Shown: positions 10,011-21,790, counted from the stretch's first letter. The stretch: DNA of 64,000 nucleotides from Sinotaia quadrata (GCA_028829895.1 CM054181.1:33838259-33902258), one strand, 5' to 3'. The notes: generated by a model not told the origin, from the letters alone. Made by a program: numbers and translations.

Positions 10011-10284
10011 GGTGTGAAATCGATTTAAGCAAATAAGCTATCTTCGCAAACAAAAATCTAAAGAACTGTGAATTGAACAAAACCACGTGACTGTTCTGCG
10101 ATCGTCATCATTTAGGATGTATAATATCGAAAACGTTTAATTGTATATTACGTTATGAAGTTATTTATTTTAATTACTATTTTGTTATTAGGAATTATAT
10201 TCACACACAATCAGGCGTACGTTACACAAATACAATATAAGTCTATAATAAACAATACGTTACGTTGCTGGGAATTAATGTGTT

Positions 10285-10450
10285 TTGCAATCAAGCTATG
10301 TTTGTGGTAACAATTATAAATTGTATCATAATGATTGTAAAAGTTCTTACTGTATCTGTTGTTTAAAATCAAGACCCACATGCTATTAAATCAAGCTATG
10401 CTTCGTGGTAACAATTATAAATTGTATCATAATGATTGTAAAGGTTCTTT
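10285..10450 (+). repeat. Direct duplication, ~105 bp apart
   Basis: Two copies of a roughly 65-base segment containing AACAATTATAAATTGTATCA, itself partly palindromic (ATAAATTGTAT). Confidence 0.85.
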
Positions 10451-10871
10451 ACCTAGTGTTTAAAAAATTAGACCCGATGATACTAAACTGTTTATCTCTG
10501 TGATTTGGCCAGCTTTCTTTCACGGAATTCTTTTAATATCTATTTGTATACCCTTATATTTTACAACATGTTGACTAATCTTATTTCTTGATATAAAGCC
10601 CTCTATAAAGTATGACATTTTCTCAAGAAAACCAACACTTGCAATTTCAAAAAGACTTTGTTGTTCTTGACCTTCTAGTCGTTTTTTGTCGATCAGATCT
10701 ATCTATCCACCTAAACGTGGCTTTCATTATTCCAATAAGTCTTTCTATTTGCACAATATCTTGCTCACTGGAACATCACATGACATATATTCACCGCATT
10801 CCACGCGTTACAACTTTTGTTAGACGTCATAATTGGTAAGACGTTGTGAGACTTACCAGACCACTAAGCTA
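10451..10871 (+). other. Unique sequence
   Basis: No tandem repeat, RNA gene or convincing coding sequence seen. Confidence 0.4.
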
Positions 10872-10879
10872 CGGTGTGC

Positions 10880-10925
<46 letters not shown>

Positions 10926-10940
10926 AGAGAGAGAGAGAAT
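10872..10940 (+). repeat. (TG)n then (GA)n microsatellite
   Basis: About 25 TG dinucleotides (GC-interrupted at the start) followed by seven GA. Overlapping Cys/Val frames are artefacts. Confidence 0.98.
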
Positions 10941-11239
10941 GTGTGGGGAGATCAGTGGACCACACTCATATTTCAGTATTACATTCCCTACCTTAGTAGG
11001 CCTATCTTATCAGTCAACGCTTTCTGTAAATTAGTGTTCGATGGAAGGTGTGTGGAGATGGTGCATCTAGACTCTAGAGTAAGTAGGATTATACCGTCAG
11101 ATATTCATCGGAAAAGTTATTCTAACATTGTGCATATTACCGAACTCTACCCAATTAAAGCTTGACTTGGTTTAACTGAATGGAGTCGAACTTGGGCTGA
11201 AATAACAGTTGTAACAAAATCTTTCTGCCTCGGTCTATG
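10941..11239 (+). other. Unique sequence
   Basis: Non-repetitive link between the microsatellite and the next minisatellite; nothing recognised. Confidence 0.4.
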
Positions 11240-11543
11240 ACTGACAACTGTAAATACAATATAGAAAAGTTTTATTGGATATCTAAGTGACAACACATCT
11301 GTAAATACAAAAGTTTTATTGGCTTTATAGTGACAACACATTGTAAATACAAAAGTTTTATCGGCTTTTTAGTGACAGCACAGATATAAATGCAAACGTT
11401 TTATTGCCTCTCTAAAGGACAGCACAGCTGTAAAAACAAAAGTTTTATAGGATCTCTAAATGACAGCGCAGCTGTAAATACAAAATGTTATTCGCTCTCT
11501 AAATGATAACACAGTTACAAATACAAAAGTTTTATTGGCCTTC
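11240..11543 (+). repeat. ~42-bp minisatellite, left part, split by an LTR insertion
   Basis: Core GTAAATACAAAAGTTTTATT with CTCTAAATGACAGCACAGCT. About seven copies. The same array resumes at 13266, directly after the LTR element, so the element landed inside it. Confidence 0.92.
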
Positions 11544-13265
11544 TGTGACACAGCATACCCCTAGTTATTCGGTATGATGATTATTATTATTAATCATCCA
11601 TAACTAATTACAAGTGATGAGAATATTCATTTATGTTATTAATAATTCTCCAGAAGACACCACTCGTCTCTCTCACTTGGCGGATATGTAGGTGCTGTAA
11701 ACGTTTTCTCTCTTCCGCAACATTAAAGACACACATTCACTGTCACACAGTATTTCCTTAGGTGGAAAACTTTCCAAGTGAGAAGATAAATCCGTCATTA
11801 ATCTATATTTAGCAAGCCTTCATCCACCCTCCATCTCTCAAATAAATGGTTATCAATATGTGTAAGAAGGTCAATAAATTTAACAATAAATTCATTAACT
11901 CAAAATCAAATATACATACATCAAATACAATGAAAATATCGACATCAATATTTCCACTAAACTACATCTGAATAATTTCAATACTTAAACAGTCTTATAT
12001 CCTAACACATATTTCAATAAATTATTGTCAATATAAATCACAGGATAATTATCAGAGGGCAGAAATGGAGTTATGGGATAATAGTGTGTACATAACTCTG
12101 TCTAGATGATTGCTGCAACAGTCTTGCACACTTTCGTAAAAGTCGCAAGCTTATTGTTCACAAGAGAATTGTCAGTTCTGTGTGTGTTTCTCTTTCATGC
12201 TGTACAATACTGATGAACCGTTATTCTCTTGAGGCTAATCTGGGTGCTCTTTCCCCATATTAGTTCCATCAAGCACAGCAATGTAGCAACTTCCAGTAAC
12301 TTTCTTGTACTAGAAATTCCACGATGTAGTGGAGCATTCTTTGCCACCATACATCAACAGAGTGTAGTGTATCCTGCCATGATGTAGTAAAGCATACTTT
12401 GCCACCATACATCAACAGAGTGTAGTGTATCCTGCCATGATGTAGTAAAGCATACTTTGATCCATTACATCAACAGAGTGTAGTGTATCCTGCCATGATG
12501 TAGTAAAGCATACTTTGCCACCATACATCAACAGAGTGTAGTGTATCCTTACACTTATGCACTGGAGGTAGAGACTTCTCGAATCTACCATGTAGATTAT
12601 AATCAGGGAACAAATGCTAAGTTTTCCAGTTTATTCAGCCAGAACTCCATTCTTTCTTACATTCAAGTCTCAACTAACAGTTTCCTGCAACAATATTTAT
12701 TAGCCCGATGCACACATACAGCATAATAAATACAACATACCAGTTTTATGAATGGGTTCACTAGAACCAATGTCAAGTGTTTAACATACTAATACAAGCA
12801 TCATAGTTCACAATTTGTAGAAATAATAGTCTACTCACATAATACATATCTGCGTAAAACACAAGTATAACATATCAATAGCAAAATTCACGAAATATTT
12901 CTAAGTCCATTCTCTTTCAGTCAGTTAACTCACCATCAAGCTAATGGCTGCCTTTCATGACTGGACTTCTTCCACTCCAGATTCAAAGCGATTAGAAAAT
13001 AAATTCTTTTCAACAAGTAAGTTTTTATCTCAGCCCATTGGCTGGTCTCTTTCTTGTAAATTTCATCCATTGGATAATAACAACTAATCATCCACCTAAA
13101 AAGGTTTAGATTACATCCTCAAGTTTCTAATGCATTCTCCATCTGAGTTGTTTACTCCAAAAATATCATCATAAGAAGTGTCCCAGTTCGGGTCACGTTA
13201 ACATTGGCAACACAGATATAATTATTAAGTATAAAAATAGGGTTAAGCAAATTTACACCGCCACA
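11544..13265. mobile_element. Solo-LTR-like element, copy A (1722 bp)
   Basis: Bounded by TGTGACA at the left and GCCACA at the right (TG...CA with short inverted ends). It interrupts a minisatellite whose units continue on both sides. The 5 bases before it (CCTTC) and after it (CTCTC) align to the same place in the unit, consistent with a diverged 5-bp target duplication. It is homologous along its first about 560 and last about 150 bases to the element at 62151-62851 in the same orientation. Between these it has about 1 kb absent from that copy, which includes a 58-bp tandem array. No gag/pol sequence or partner LTR is visible. The class (LTR retrotransposon) is inferred from ends, TSD size and two copies; the family is unknown. 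Confidence 0.75.
12320..12549 (+). repeat. 58-bp tandem array inside LTR copy A, 4 copies
   Basis: Core AACAGAGTGTAGTGTATCCT, then GCCATGATGTAGTAAAGCA. It is absent from the other LTR copy, so it arose within or is private to the longer form. Confidence 0.92.
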
Positions 13266-13372
13266 CTCTCTAAATAACAACACAGATGTAAATACAAAAC
13301 ATCTATTAACCTTCTAAGTGACAACACAGATGTAAATACAAAACATCTATTAACCTTCTAAGTGACAATACA
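13266..13372 (+). repeat. Right part of the ~42-bp minisatellite split by LTR copy A
   Basis: CTCTCTAAATAACAACACAG and following units continue the 11240 array (CAGATGTAAATACAAAAC form), with an ACATCTATTAACCTTCTAAG variant homogenised on this side. Confidence 0.9.
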
Positions 13373-14049
13373 GTGTATTTGCAAGATAATAAATAAATAA
13401 TCGTCTTTCTGAGTAGTTCCATGATTGGCAAAAGTAATGCAAAAAAAATATGCAAAAGGAAATTGTGTAACCAGATCAATAAAATGGAAGTGAACTTTGG
13501 TAAAATAAGTGTCAGGAAATAGAAAACAAATATATGTATATGAAAACTGACTATAATTTTTTGTGGTGACGCTTCCAGCCGGAGGCAATCTCACGTAAGG
13601 AAGGGGGGTGGGTAAGAGGATTAACAGTAATCTCATTCACATAGCAATTTTCTCTTATCGTTTAGAAAACCATACCTGAACGTGATCAGAGGCCAAAACA
13701 TCGGACAACAAAAGACTTGGCGCAGTCGAGATCCATCTCAGATTGCCCTTTGCTTTCTTTATGAACTTCACTTAGGCTATTCTTATCGTCTGTTAAACTG
13801 TGGTGCCTTCCCTATGATTTTATGTTAGGTTATACTTATCTCTTAAACATTGGGTGACGGCTAAGATAGCTAATTAATTCCTGGAATGACTTATGCCATA
13901 GATGCTTTTAGAAATTTATAAAACCTTGTAAATTGAATGTTATATCATTATCAGTGAGAAGTAATATAGAGTCCTTCTTCATCTTTTAGATTACATTCTC
14001 TAGATAAGTTGTTTATTGTTATACATATTTTACTCACTGTATATGTCTG

Positions 14050-14051
<2 letters not shown>
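13373..14051 (+). other. Unique AT-rich sequence
   Basis: No tandem repeat. A minus-strand 92-codon frame (13358-13636) has no recognisable motif. Confidence 0.4.

Positions 14052-14097
<46 letters not shown>
14052..14097 (+). repeat. (GT)n microsatellite
   Basis: Uninterrupted run of about 22 GT dinucleotides. Confidence 0.98.
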
Positions 14098-14099
<2 letters not shown>

Positions 14100-14267
14100 A
14101 CCAATCGTGTACGCTTTGCTTAGAGTATGCAGGCACAGTATATAAATGTTTTGCTGCATAAATGGGTGTTTTCAGTTTATGAATTTTCTGTTATATGTCT
14201 TTATTTAAAATCATGATAAATCTGATACAGATATGGAGGGGGGAAAGGGTCTTGCCAGTTTTTCTCT

Positions 14268-14830
14268 GTCAGGGCATGCTAGTTTGCTCTCATTACAACA
14301 TGCTAGTTTGCTCTCATTACAACATGCTAGTTTGCTCTCATTACAACATGCTAGTCTGTTCTCATTACAACATGCTAGTTTGTTCTCATTACAACATGCT
14401 AGTCTGTTCTCATTACAACATGCTAGTCTGTTCTCATTACAACATGCTAGTTTGCTCTCATTACAACATGCTAGTTTGCTCTCATTACAACATGCTAGTC
14501 TGTTCTCATTACAACATGCTAGTCTGTTCTCATTACAACATGCTAGTCTGTTCTCATTACAACATGCTAGTTTGTTCTCATTACAACATGCTAGTCTGTT
14601 CTCATTACAACATGCTAGTTTGTTCTCATTACAACATACTAGTTTGTTCTCATTACAACATGTTAGTTTGTTCTCATTACAACATACTAGTTTTCTCTCA
14701 TTACAAGATGTTAGTCTTCTCTCCACGTCAAAAATTGCTAGTTTGATCTCTGTGCCACAACATGCTAGCATACTCTCCATGTCACAATATGCTAGTTTCC
14801 CCTCAACGTCACGACACGCTAGTTTCCTTT
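14268..14830 (+). repeat. 24-bp minisatellite, about 18 tight plus several decayed copies
   Basis: Core ACAACATGCTAGTTTGCTCT, differing mainly by TTTGCTC/TCTGTTC/TTTGTTC variants. The period is divisible by 3 and the unit lacks stops in three frames, so frames of 183-226 codons appear on both strands (MLVCSHYN repeats on +). These are artefacts of the unit, not genes. The 3' edge decays from 14690. Confidence 0.95.
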
Positions 14831-15049
14831 CCATTTTTGTCTTCTGGTTGTTCAAAAGCGAAAAGTTAATTTCCTTGGTGCATCCATACACATTTGCATA
14901 ATACGCTTCCTAAATATTCTCTCCCTTGTCCTCAGGCGAGACAGAAACCATTCATATACCACGCCCACCGGATATTATCGGCATTGTGTCGTTGTGAAGA
15001 AGTTATTATAAGCAATGTTCAGCGTTAAGTCATCACACCTTCCCCTTAC

Positions 15050-15510
15050 ACTCAGACTGTATTGTGCACACCAAAATAGTCACACTGAGAGTGTATTGTG
15101 CACACCAAAATAGTCACACATTCCCCTTAGACTGTATTGTGCACACCAAAATAGTCACACATTCCCCTTAGACTGTATTGTGCATGCCAAAATAGTCACA
15201 CATTCCCCTTACACTCAGACTGTATTGTGCACACCAAAATAGTCACACATTCCCCTTAGACTGTATTGTGCATGCCAAAATAGTCACACATTCCCCTTAC
15301 ACTCAGACTGTATTGTGCATGCCAAAATAGTCACACATTCCCCTTACACTCAGACTGTATTGTGCACACCAAAATAGTCACACATTCCCCTTAGACTGTA
15401 TTGTGCATGCCAAAATAGTCACACATTCCCCTTACACTCAATGCGTGTTGTGAACTCCAAAACAGTCACACATTCCCCTTACACTCAGTGCGTGTTGTGA
15501 ACTCCAAAAG
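15050..15510 (+). repeat. 41/47-bp minisatellite, about 10 copies
   Basis: Core TGTATTGTGCACACCAAAAT followed by AGTCACACATTCCCCTTA. Two alternating unit lengths differ by an ACACTC insertion; HindIII-like or CACA/CATG variants alternate in a patchy order. Confidence 0.93.
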
Positions 15511-15984
15511 AGTCACACCAAAGCCGTCTTCTCCGTTCAGGTCAAGTTGTTTTGTCATCATTATGGTGGACAGTGTTATTCATTGTGAACAGTGGAGTCT
15601 TTGTGGACAGCAGAGTTTTGCAGATGTGGTTATCAAAGATGATAATGATAGCTAGTCAGTGATATTTACAGTCAATAGTGGTAGTTACCACTATTTGTGA
15701 CGTGGCAGCGGAGTTATGCAAGGTGTGGCCATCTTGGTGGATATTGGTAGTCACTGTGGACAATGAACACATACACAAATTTCGCTCATTGTATGCTGAC
15801 CTCGTTGTCTTAATACCCTGGTGCATCGTTACACGTCATGAAAGCACGGCTTTCTTCACTAAATAGCAGTTTTAAGATCAAGCTTTGCGATTGAAAATGA
15901 ACGGCAAGCACTTTGCTTCTTGGTGGAACTAAATGTTCTCAACTCAGTCAGCATTTTTAATTTTATCATGCACATAGTTCACTT
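15511..15984 (+). other. Unique sequence
   Basis: Includes degenerate GTGGACAGTG words near 15565-15620. The 62-codon + frame at 15678-15866 is unrecognised. Confidence 0.4.
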
Positions 15985-16310
15985 AGCAGTCTTAGTTTAA
16001 AAATGCTCTCAGCTCAGTTAACAGTCGGAGTTTTAACATGATCATATCTCGGTTAGCAGTTTAAGCTGTAACATGCTAAGTTTAGTCAGCGGTTGGAGTT
16101 TTAACATGTTCATAGCTCAGCAATTTGAGTTTTAACATGCTTATAGCTCAGTTAGCAGTTGGAGCTTTAACATGTCGATAGCTTAGTTAGCAGGTGGAGT
16201 TTTAACATGTTCATAGCTCAGTTAGCAGTTGGAGTTTTAACATGCTCATAGCTTAGCAGTTGGAGTTTTAACATGTTCATAGCTTAGTTAGCAGTTGGAG
16301 TTTTAGCATA
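15985..16310 (+). repeat. ~35-bp minisatellite, about 9 copies
   Basis: Core AGTTTTAACATGCTCATAGC followed by TCAGTTAGCAGTTGG. Imperfect copies with small deletions. Confidence 0.9.
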
Positions 16311-16861
16311 ACGCAATCGTTTCACTTCTGATAATTTGCCTGATACCTTGGTCGAGCAACATGACCTACTTTCCATCTTGTCGATTTTGCTTATGTAGGC
16401 GTTAGACACACTTTCAAAAGTTTTAAATCAAAAACTAACGTTTAGCTTGATCCGTCCGTCTGGAGTCATTCGGTTGCCCTAGCAACAGCAACTTTGGATT
16501 TGATTAATGCGTTATATCCTAAGGCAATCTCAAAATAATGACCGATAGAAAATGATTGACACTGTCTAAATGCGGTTATCAAAACTTCAACTTTCAAAGC
16601 TTTTCTTTTTATTTTCGTACTGCTTGAAACTGTTCACTTAAGACTTTTGCAGAAGATCAACATTGTAGCGTCACTAAGTTCTGTTCATTGCATTCCAATC
16701 CAAAAGTAACCAATTTGTTTCCGTTGTTAGCTAGCGCAGTAGTTGTAGTAGTCCACGAACAGAAAACTAATCCTCACAACAGGAACGAAGACATGGTTTC
16801 CAAACTCAAACTGCTACCAACCTGTCGGCTTGTAGTTTCATTCTGTCACTTTTCACTCTTG
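16311..16861 (+). other. Unique sequence containing an X-box-like palindrome
   Basis: Less AT-rich than its surroundings, no coding sequence recognised. Carries the X-box-like site at 16473-16486. Confidence 0.4.
16473..16486. promoter_or_regulatory. X-box (RFX)-like inverted repeat
   Basis: GTTGCCCTAGCAAC: arms GTTGC and GCAAC separated by 4 bases. This fits the RFX-factor X-box consensus used by ciliary genes. It is a single isolated site with no gene start nearby. Confidence 0.25.
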
Positions 16862-17142
16862 TGTCAGTATAGAGATATCCCACTAAATATCAATATAGAG
16901 ATATCACTATAAGTGTCAGTATGAAGGTATCACACTAAATATCAATATAGAGATATCACTCTAAGTGTCAGTATAAAGGTATCACACTAAATATCAATAT
17001 AGAGATATCACTCTAAGTTTCGGTATAAAGGTATAACACTAAATATCAATATAGAGATATCACTCTAAGTTTCGGTATAAAGGTATCACACTAAATATCA
17101 ATATAGAGATATCACTCTAAGTTTCAGTATAAAGGTATCTGC
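16862..17142 (+). repeat. 52-bp minisatellite, about 5.4 copies
   Basis: Core ATCAATATAGAGATATCACT, then CTAAGTTTCGGTATAAAGG. Highly similar copies. Confidence 0.93.
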
Positions 17143-17483
17143 CTGAGATATTGTTAGGGTGCGCATGAAAAGCACGGGCGATGTCAAGAAAGAATTTGTT
17201 CAAACACTAGCATCGGACTTTAATTTTCAGTTGGTACACTGATCCACACATTTATCCAATCGGACCACGCTATAACTTTAACCGCCATGGGTGCGTAGAG
17301 TGAAAATTAACTACATGAAGTTTGCTTTGGACAGACTACAACAAGAGACCAGGGAAATCTTGTGTGGCGCTACTGGGCTACAGCCGCGGTACTTCAGCGC
17401 AAGGGCCCTTTTTCTGTTCATTTGGGGCGTCAAGTTTCATCTTATCCCTGTTGCCTTGTGATAATATGTTATTATTAATAGTA
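17143..17483 (+). other. Unique, relatively GC-rich stretch
   Basis: Contains CTACAGCCGCGGTACTTCAG and a CCAAT at about 17258. It may be part of the mobile sequence that continues into the dispersed repeat at 17484, but nothing is recognised. Confidence 0.3.
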
Positions 17484-17665
17484 TTTATATGGCTAAATGT
17501 ATCACTAATTGGTATACAGTATTTTAGTGATTTATGTTTAGCATTATTTATTTCAATTAATGCACTTTGCAATTTTTATATATATTTCAGATAATATCTT
17601 TGAATCTACTAAAATAATATAAATCACTCTTTTAATTAACATTACTAATCAACTGGGCATTTTAA
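17484..17665 (+). repeat. Dispersed repeat copy 1
   Basis: Shares GTGATTTATGTTTAGYATTA, TATATATTTCAGA and TTCTTTTAATTA in the same order and spacing with 19583-19760. Probably two decayed copies of a short mobile element about 2 kb apart. Confidence 0.65.
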
Positions 17666-17964
17666 AAAATTGTATACTTAACTGAATGAGAGCATGTCAA
17701 CGGCTGGAAGCAGACAAGGATAACAGTATGGCAAGATACCAAAAAATGTAAATAAAGCACACAAACCACAAGTTTTGCATAGCAACATATTTTGCTTCTT
17801 TTATGATGCCATATTAATACCCATCTCTAGCAGATTTGGAAATAAAAATGGGTATTGTAATGCTTTGAAGTTGACTATAAAGGAGAATGTCCCTCCTTGA
17901 CATGTTCACTTTTGACCTTTGTGCTATTGCAGTAAATCCTCGAAAAAGAGCAAATCAGACATCC

Positions 17965-18205
17965 GATGTGGACTGCCAGGAGCCTTGATTTCAGTGTGAT
18001 TCAGATTGGACTGCCAAGAGCCTCGATTTCAGTGTGATTCAGATTGGACTGCCAAGAGCCTTGGTTTCAGTGTGATTCAGATTGGACTGCCAAGAACCCT
18101 GATTTCAGTGTGATTCAGATTGGACTGCCAAGAGCCCTGATTTCAGTGTGATTCAAATTGGACTGCCAAGAGCCCTGATTTCAGTGTGATTCAGATTGGA
18201 TTATT
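17965..18205 (+). repeat. 38-bp minisatellite, 6 copies
   Basis: Core AGATTGGACTGCCAAGAGCC then CTGATTTCAGTGTGATTC. Near-identical copies. Confidence 0.93.
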
Positions 18206-18761
18206 TACATTTACTGCGGAACTATATAAAAGTCAGTACCTGGTCTGACGACACTTCACTGACTAGCAGAGCATGACATCAGTATGTCGCCAATGTGACT
18301 AGAGCAGTTTGAGCAACTATCTATCTCCAATATGGACTAGCCCATTCACGGGTAGTAATCATATTGTTCTGGGATCAGGCCAGGAGCTGATCCAACACCC
18401 AGTGAGGTGCCGCAAGAGAGGAGGTCCAACTCGGAAACCTCCAGTGAAAAAGCACGATATAACAGAAAAGGAGTGTGTACTGTTAGCTGAGCATACGCTG
18501 ACACAGAGCACATGTACTTGACTCACTTTCTTCACTTTTCTGCAGGGGGGACGGGGGAGGTGCATGAAACTGAACCATCTGACTATATCAACACTACATC
18601 CAAGGACACTCAACACTTTGATTGATACCAAAATTCCTTGAGTAAAATTCAGATTAGTAAAGATAACTCAGTGCATAGTTTATTATTTATTAAAAATTTA
18701 TTATTAGTAGGAATGTAACTTCTTCACTATTGATTACTTCTTCTTTCCTCCTCCCCCACCC
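18206..18761 (+). other. Unique sequence
   Basis: A 70-codon + frame (18309-18521) and a 90-codon - frame overlap; neither shows a known motif. A TTTTCTGCAGGGGGG acceptor-like site lies near 18535-18550 without a supporting frame. Confidence 0.35.
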
Positions 18762-18960
18762 CCTTCTGGTGACAATCTGATGACTTGAAACTGATCTTTT
18801 CTTTTATTTCCTCCAAGCAACCTTCTGGTGACAATCTGATGACTTGAAACTGCTCTTTTCTTTTATTTCCTCCACGCATCCTTCTGGTGACAATCTGATG
18901 ACTTGATACTGATTTTTTTTTTTATTTCCTCCACACACCCGTCTGGTGACAATCACAGGG
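18762..18960 (+). repeat. 59-bp minisatellite, about 3.3 copies
   Basis: Core CTTCTGGTGACAATCTGATG followed by ACTTGAAACTGATCTTTTC. Confidence 0.92.
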
Positions 18961-19437
18961 CAATAATGTGACAAGTCCAAACACTGAATCTTATTTTAAT
19001 TTATTGTCAATCTCTTAGGTTCACAGACATAAACTGACCGTAAAGTCTCAAGAGTGTTATGGTAATACAAAATTACTTCTATAAGTGCAGGTTTTGTCCA
19101 AGCAGTCTACGAGACTAATAAAACTCTGTGTGGTCTTTTACAATCGACAATACTAGAATGGTTTTTTATATGTATTTGAAGATCACCTGCACAAATTCCA
19201 AGTCTCTTTGTCTATAGTTTGCGGCAAACTGAATTCGGAAGTGTGTAGTACTGCAAAAAATTGAGAGTCAGAGAAATAACCTATGTCCTACTTTGTTTGA
19301 TTTTTGTGTTAAGCCTGCCCAGCCTCTCTGTGTTTGTTCCTTTCTAAAGTATTGTTTAGTCTACTTCGTTAACTTTTAGTTAAGATTGCTACTCCCTCCC
19401 TTATTTTTGTTCCTTTCTAAAGAATCATTTAACTATT
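18961..19437 (+). other. Unique sequence
   Basis: Nothing recognised; gradually T-rich toward the CTTC tract. Confidence 0.4.
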
Positions 19438-19570
19438 GCCTTCCTTCCTTTTTTCAAGCCTGCCTTCCTTCCTTCCAAACTTCTGCCAAACTTCCTTCCT
19501 TCAAGCCTTCCTTTTTTCTTTCCTTCCTTCCTTCAAGCCTGCCTGCCTTTTTTCCTTCTTCCCTCTCTTC
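19438..19570 (+). repeat. CTTC-rich polypyrimidine tract
   Basis: Imperfect CCTT/CTTC with GCCTGCCTTCC blocks. The Pro/Ser/Phe-rich frames over it are compositional. Confidence 0.85.
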
Positions 19571-19574
19571 TTAT

Positions 19575-19850
19575 TAATAGCATTTGTTGGGCTGAATTTT
19601 ATCACTAAGTGGTGTGCAATATTTTAGTGATTTATGTTTAGTATTATTTATTTCAAGAGGTGAGCATTGCAGTTGATTTCTATATATTTCAGACGGTTTC
19701 TTCGTATCTATTTATAAATCATTCTTTTAATTAGAACATTACTAACTCTTACTAACTCATTCTTTTAATTAGAACATTACTAACTCTTACTAACTCATTC
19801 TTTTAATTAGAACATTACTAACTCTTACTAACTGGTAAACATGTATTTGT
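19575..19850 (+). repeat. Dispersed repeat copy 2 with 38-bp tandem expansion
   Basis: Homologous to 17484-17665. Its 3' part is expanded into three 38-bp units (core TTAATTAGAACATTACTAAC, 19715-19835), showing a minisatellite born from a dispersed repeat edge. Confidence 0.65.
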
Positions 19851-20889
19851 TTCACTGCAGACCTCTGCCACAACCTCTCCCTCCTATTTATGTTCGTCTC
19901 GACCTTGATGAATTTCTTTAATGCACGCAAACATCGTGATACATTGTTGTTCTTTTTCTCCTTTCTTTATACGTTGTCCATCCATACCTCTAATACCTCT
20001 GCTAGTTCAGTTTGTGTAAAGCTTTTTTGTTACGTTGTCCATCCATTCCTCTGCCAGTTCAGTTTGTGTAAAGCTTCGCCACATTATCAATAAGAGAAGA
20101 TTGTAAGATGTGTTTTGAGCGTATAATCGATAAGAGTAAATTTAGAAGCACATTTAGCAAAGAGATGACCAAATGAGGGATACGTAAGGATTTATTTACA
20201 TATTTCTTCACGGTTCATCTATCTCCTCAGTTGACCGTTGTAAATGTACAGCGATATTGGTTGTTTGTATTGTTGTTAGGTTTAACAGGAAAAATAACAG
20301 TTTAATTAAATCTTACCTTTGTAATTTCAACATTAATGTGATTCTTACCAAAGAAAGTATTAATAACGTAACCAACTCATGGCAAAAGTAAGTACATTTT
20401 AATAAATCCAGCATCTTCCTTTGCCTGTATTTAAAAGTACATATATCACAAGTAGAAAAAAATATACATATAAGGGTCGAAATCTACAAAGAAATACTCG
20501 CAAGGATTTTGATTACCACTATTAAAAGATATTCTAATGTGGCACTACAGATTAACCAGTGACGTCAGAATGACAAAAGTAGAGTAAGGTCAACGTGCTC
20601 CTCGATTTGTTTTTTTTTTGGGGGGGGGGACAATGACGTAAAACGAACACTCAAAAATTAATTTTCTTTCCTTTGCATTAGAAGCTGACAGTTTGTCTAA
20701 TTATTCAGAATAGTTTTTCTTACTGAACATCGTCCTCGCATGATCCCATCAGACGCAATGCCATAAACCCAACCTTTCTCAAACTGTTCTTAAAAAACAA
20801 GTTCATCCTGGCTTTTGCTAGCATGGATATATGTTCACTTAGTCAACACAATGGCTGTTCTTATCTGACTTATTATTCCAGTTGGTAAA
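19851..20889 (+). other. Unique AT-rich sequence
   Basis: Contains a two-copy ACGTTGTCCATCCAT duplication (19972-20060), a perfect TGACGTCA at 20560, and a T-run/G-run junction at about 20609-20629. No gene recognised. Confidence 0.4.
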
Positions 20890-21265
20890 CTATTGATATA
20901 CTTGATAGTGTATCTGTTGGCATACTGTTGGCATGCTTGTGGTGTACTGTAGGTTGCAATTGTGGTTTACTGTCGGCGTACTTGTGAATTACTGTTGGTG
21001 TACTTGTAAATTACTGTTGGTGTACTTGTGATTTATTGTTGGTGTACTTTGTGATTTACTGTTGGTGTACTTGTGAATTACTGTTGGTGTACTTGTGATT
21101 TATTGTTGGTGTACTTTATGATTTACTGTTGGTGTACTTGTGAATTACTGTTGGTGTACTTGTGATTTACTGTCGGTGTACTTGTGATTTATTGTTGGTG
21201 TACTTGTGAATTACTGTTGGTGTACTTGTGATTTACTGTTGGTGCACTTTTGGTTTACTGTTAGT
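20890..21265 (+). repeat. 22-bp minisatellite, about 16 copies
   Basis: Core TTACTGTTGGTGTACTTGTG with alternating ATTTA/AATTA variants. Confidence 0.92.
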
Positions 21266-21524
21266 GAACCTGTTGGAGTACCTAATAGATAAATCTATCT
21301 ATCGCTTAAATTCACATCTGTGATTTTCTTTCTGAGTGAATATTATAAACATCTTTCTTATTCTTTTCTTTTTTCTTTTTTTTTCTTTTTGCCATGAAGA
21401 ATGTTTATCGAAGTGGTCTGTTATAACGAGTTATACCAGCATGATTGAATCACATTTCATTGAATCTAATCAAATGGAAGATTTCAGCGGATAATGCTTT
21501 TGGCTGCCGTTTGTCATTTTCGTG

Positions 21525-21790
21525 AGCCAAATCTATCATATGTGGTTTGTTGTAACGACGTAAGCCAAATCTATCATATGTGGTTTGTTGTAATGACGTA
21601 AGCCAAATCTATCATATGTGGTTTGTTGTGATGACGTAAGCCAAATCTATCATATGTGGTTTGTTGTAATGACTTAAGCCAAATCTATCATAATTGGTTT
21701 ATTGTAATGACGTAAGCCAAATCTATCATATGTGGTTTGTTGTAATGACGTAAGCCAAATCTATCATATGTGGTTTGTTGTAATAACCAA
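21525..21790 (+). repeat. 38-bp minisatellite, 7 copies
   Basis: Core AGCCAAATCTATCATATGTG then GTTTGTTGTAATGACGTA. Confidence 0.94.

Noticed and set aside
14195..14901. 183-226-codon frames on both strands
   Set aside because: Created by a 24-bp repeat unit without stops; open simultaneously in three frames, which real genes are not.
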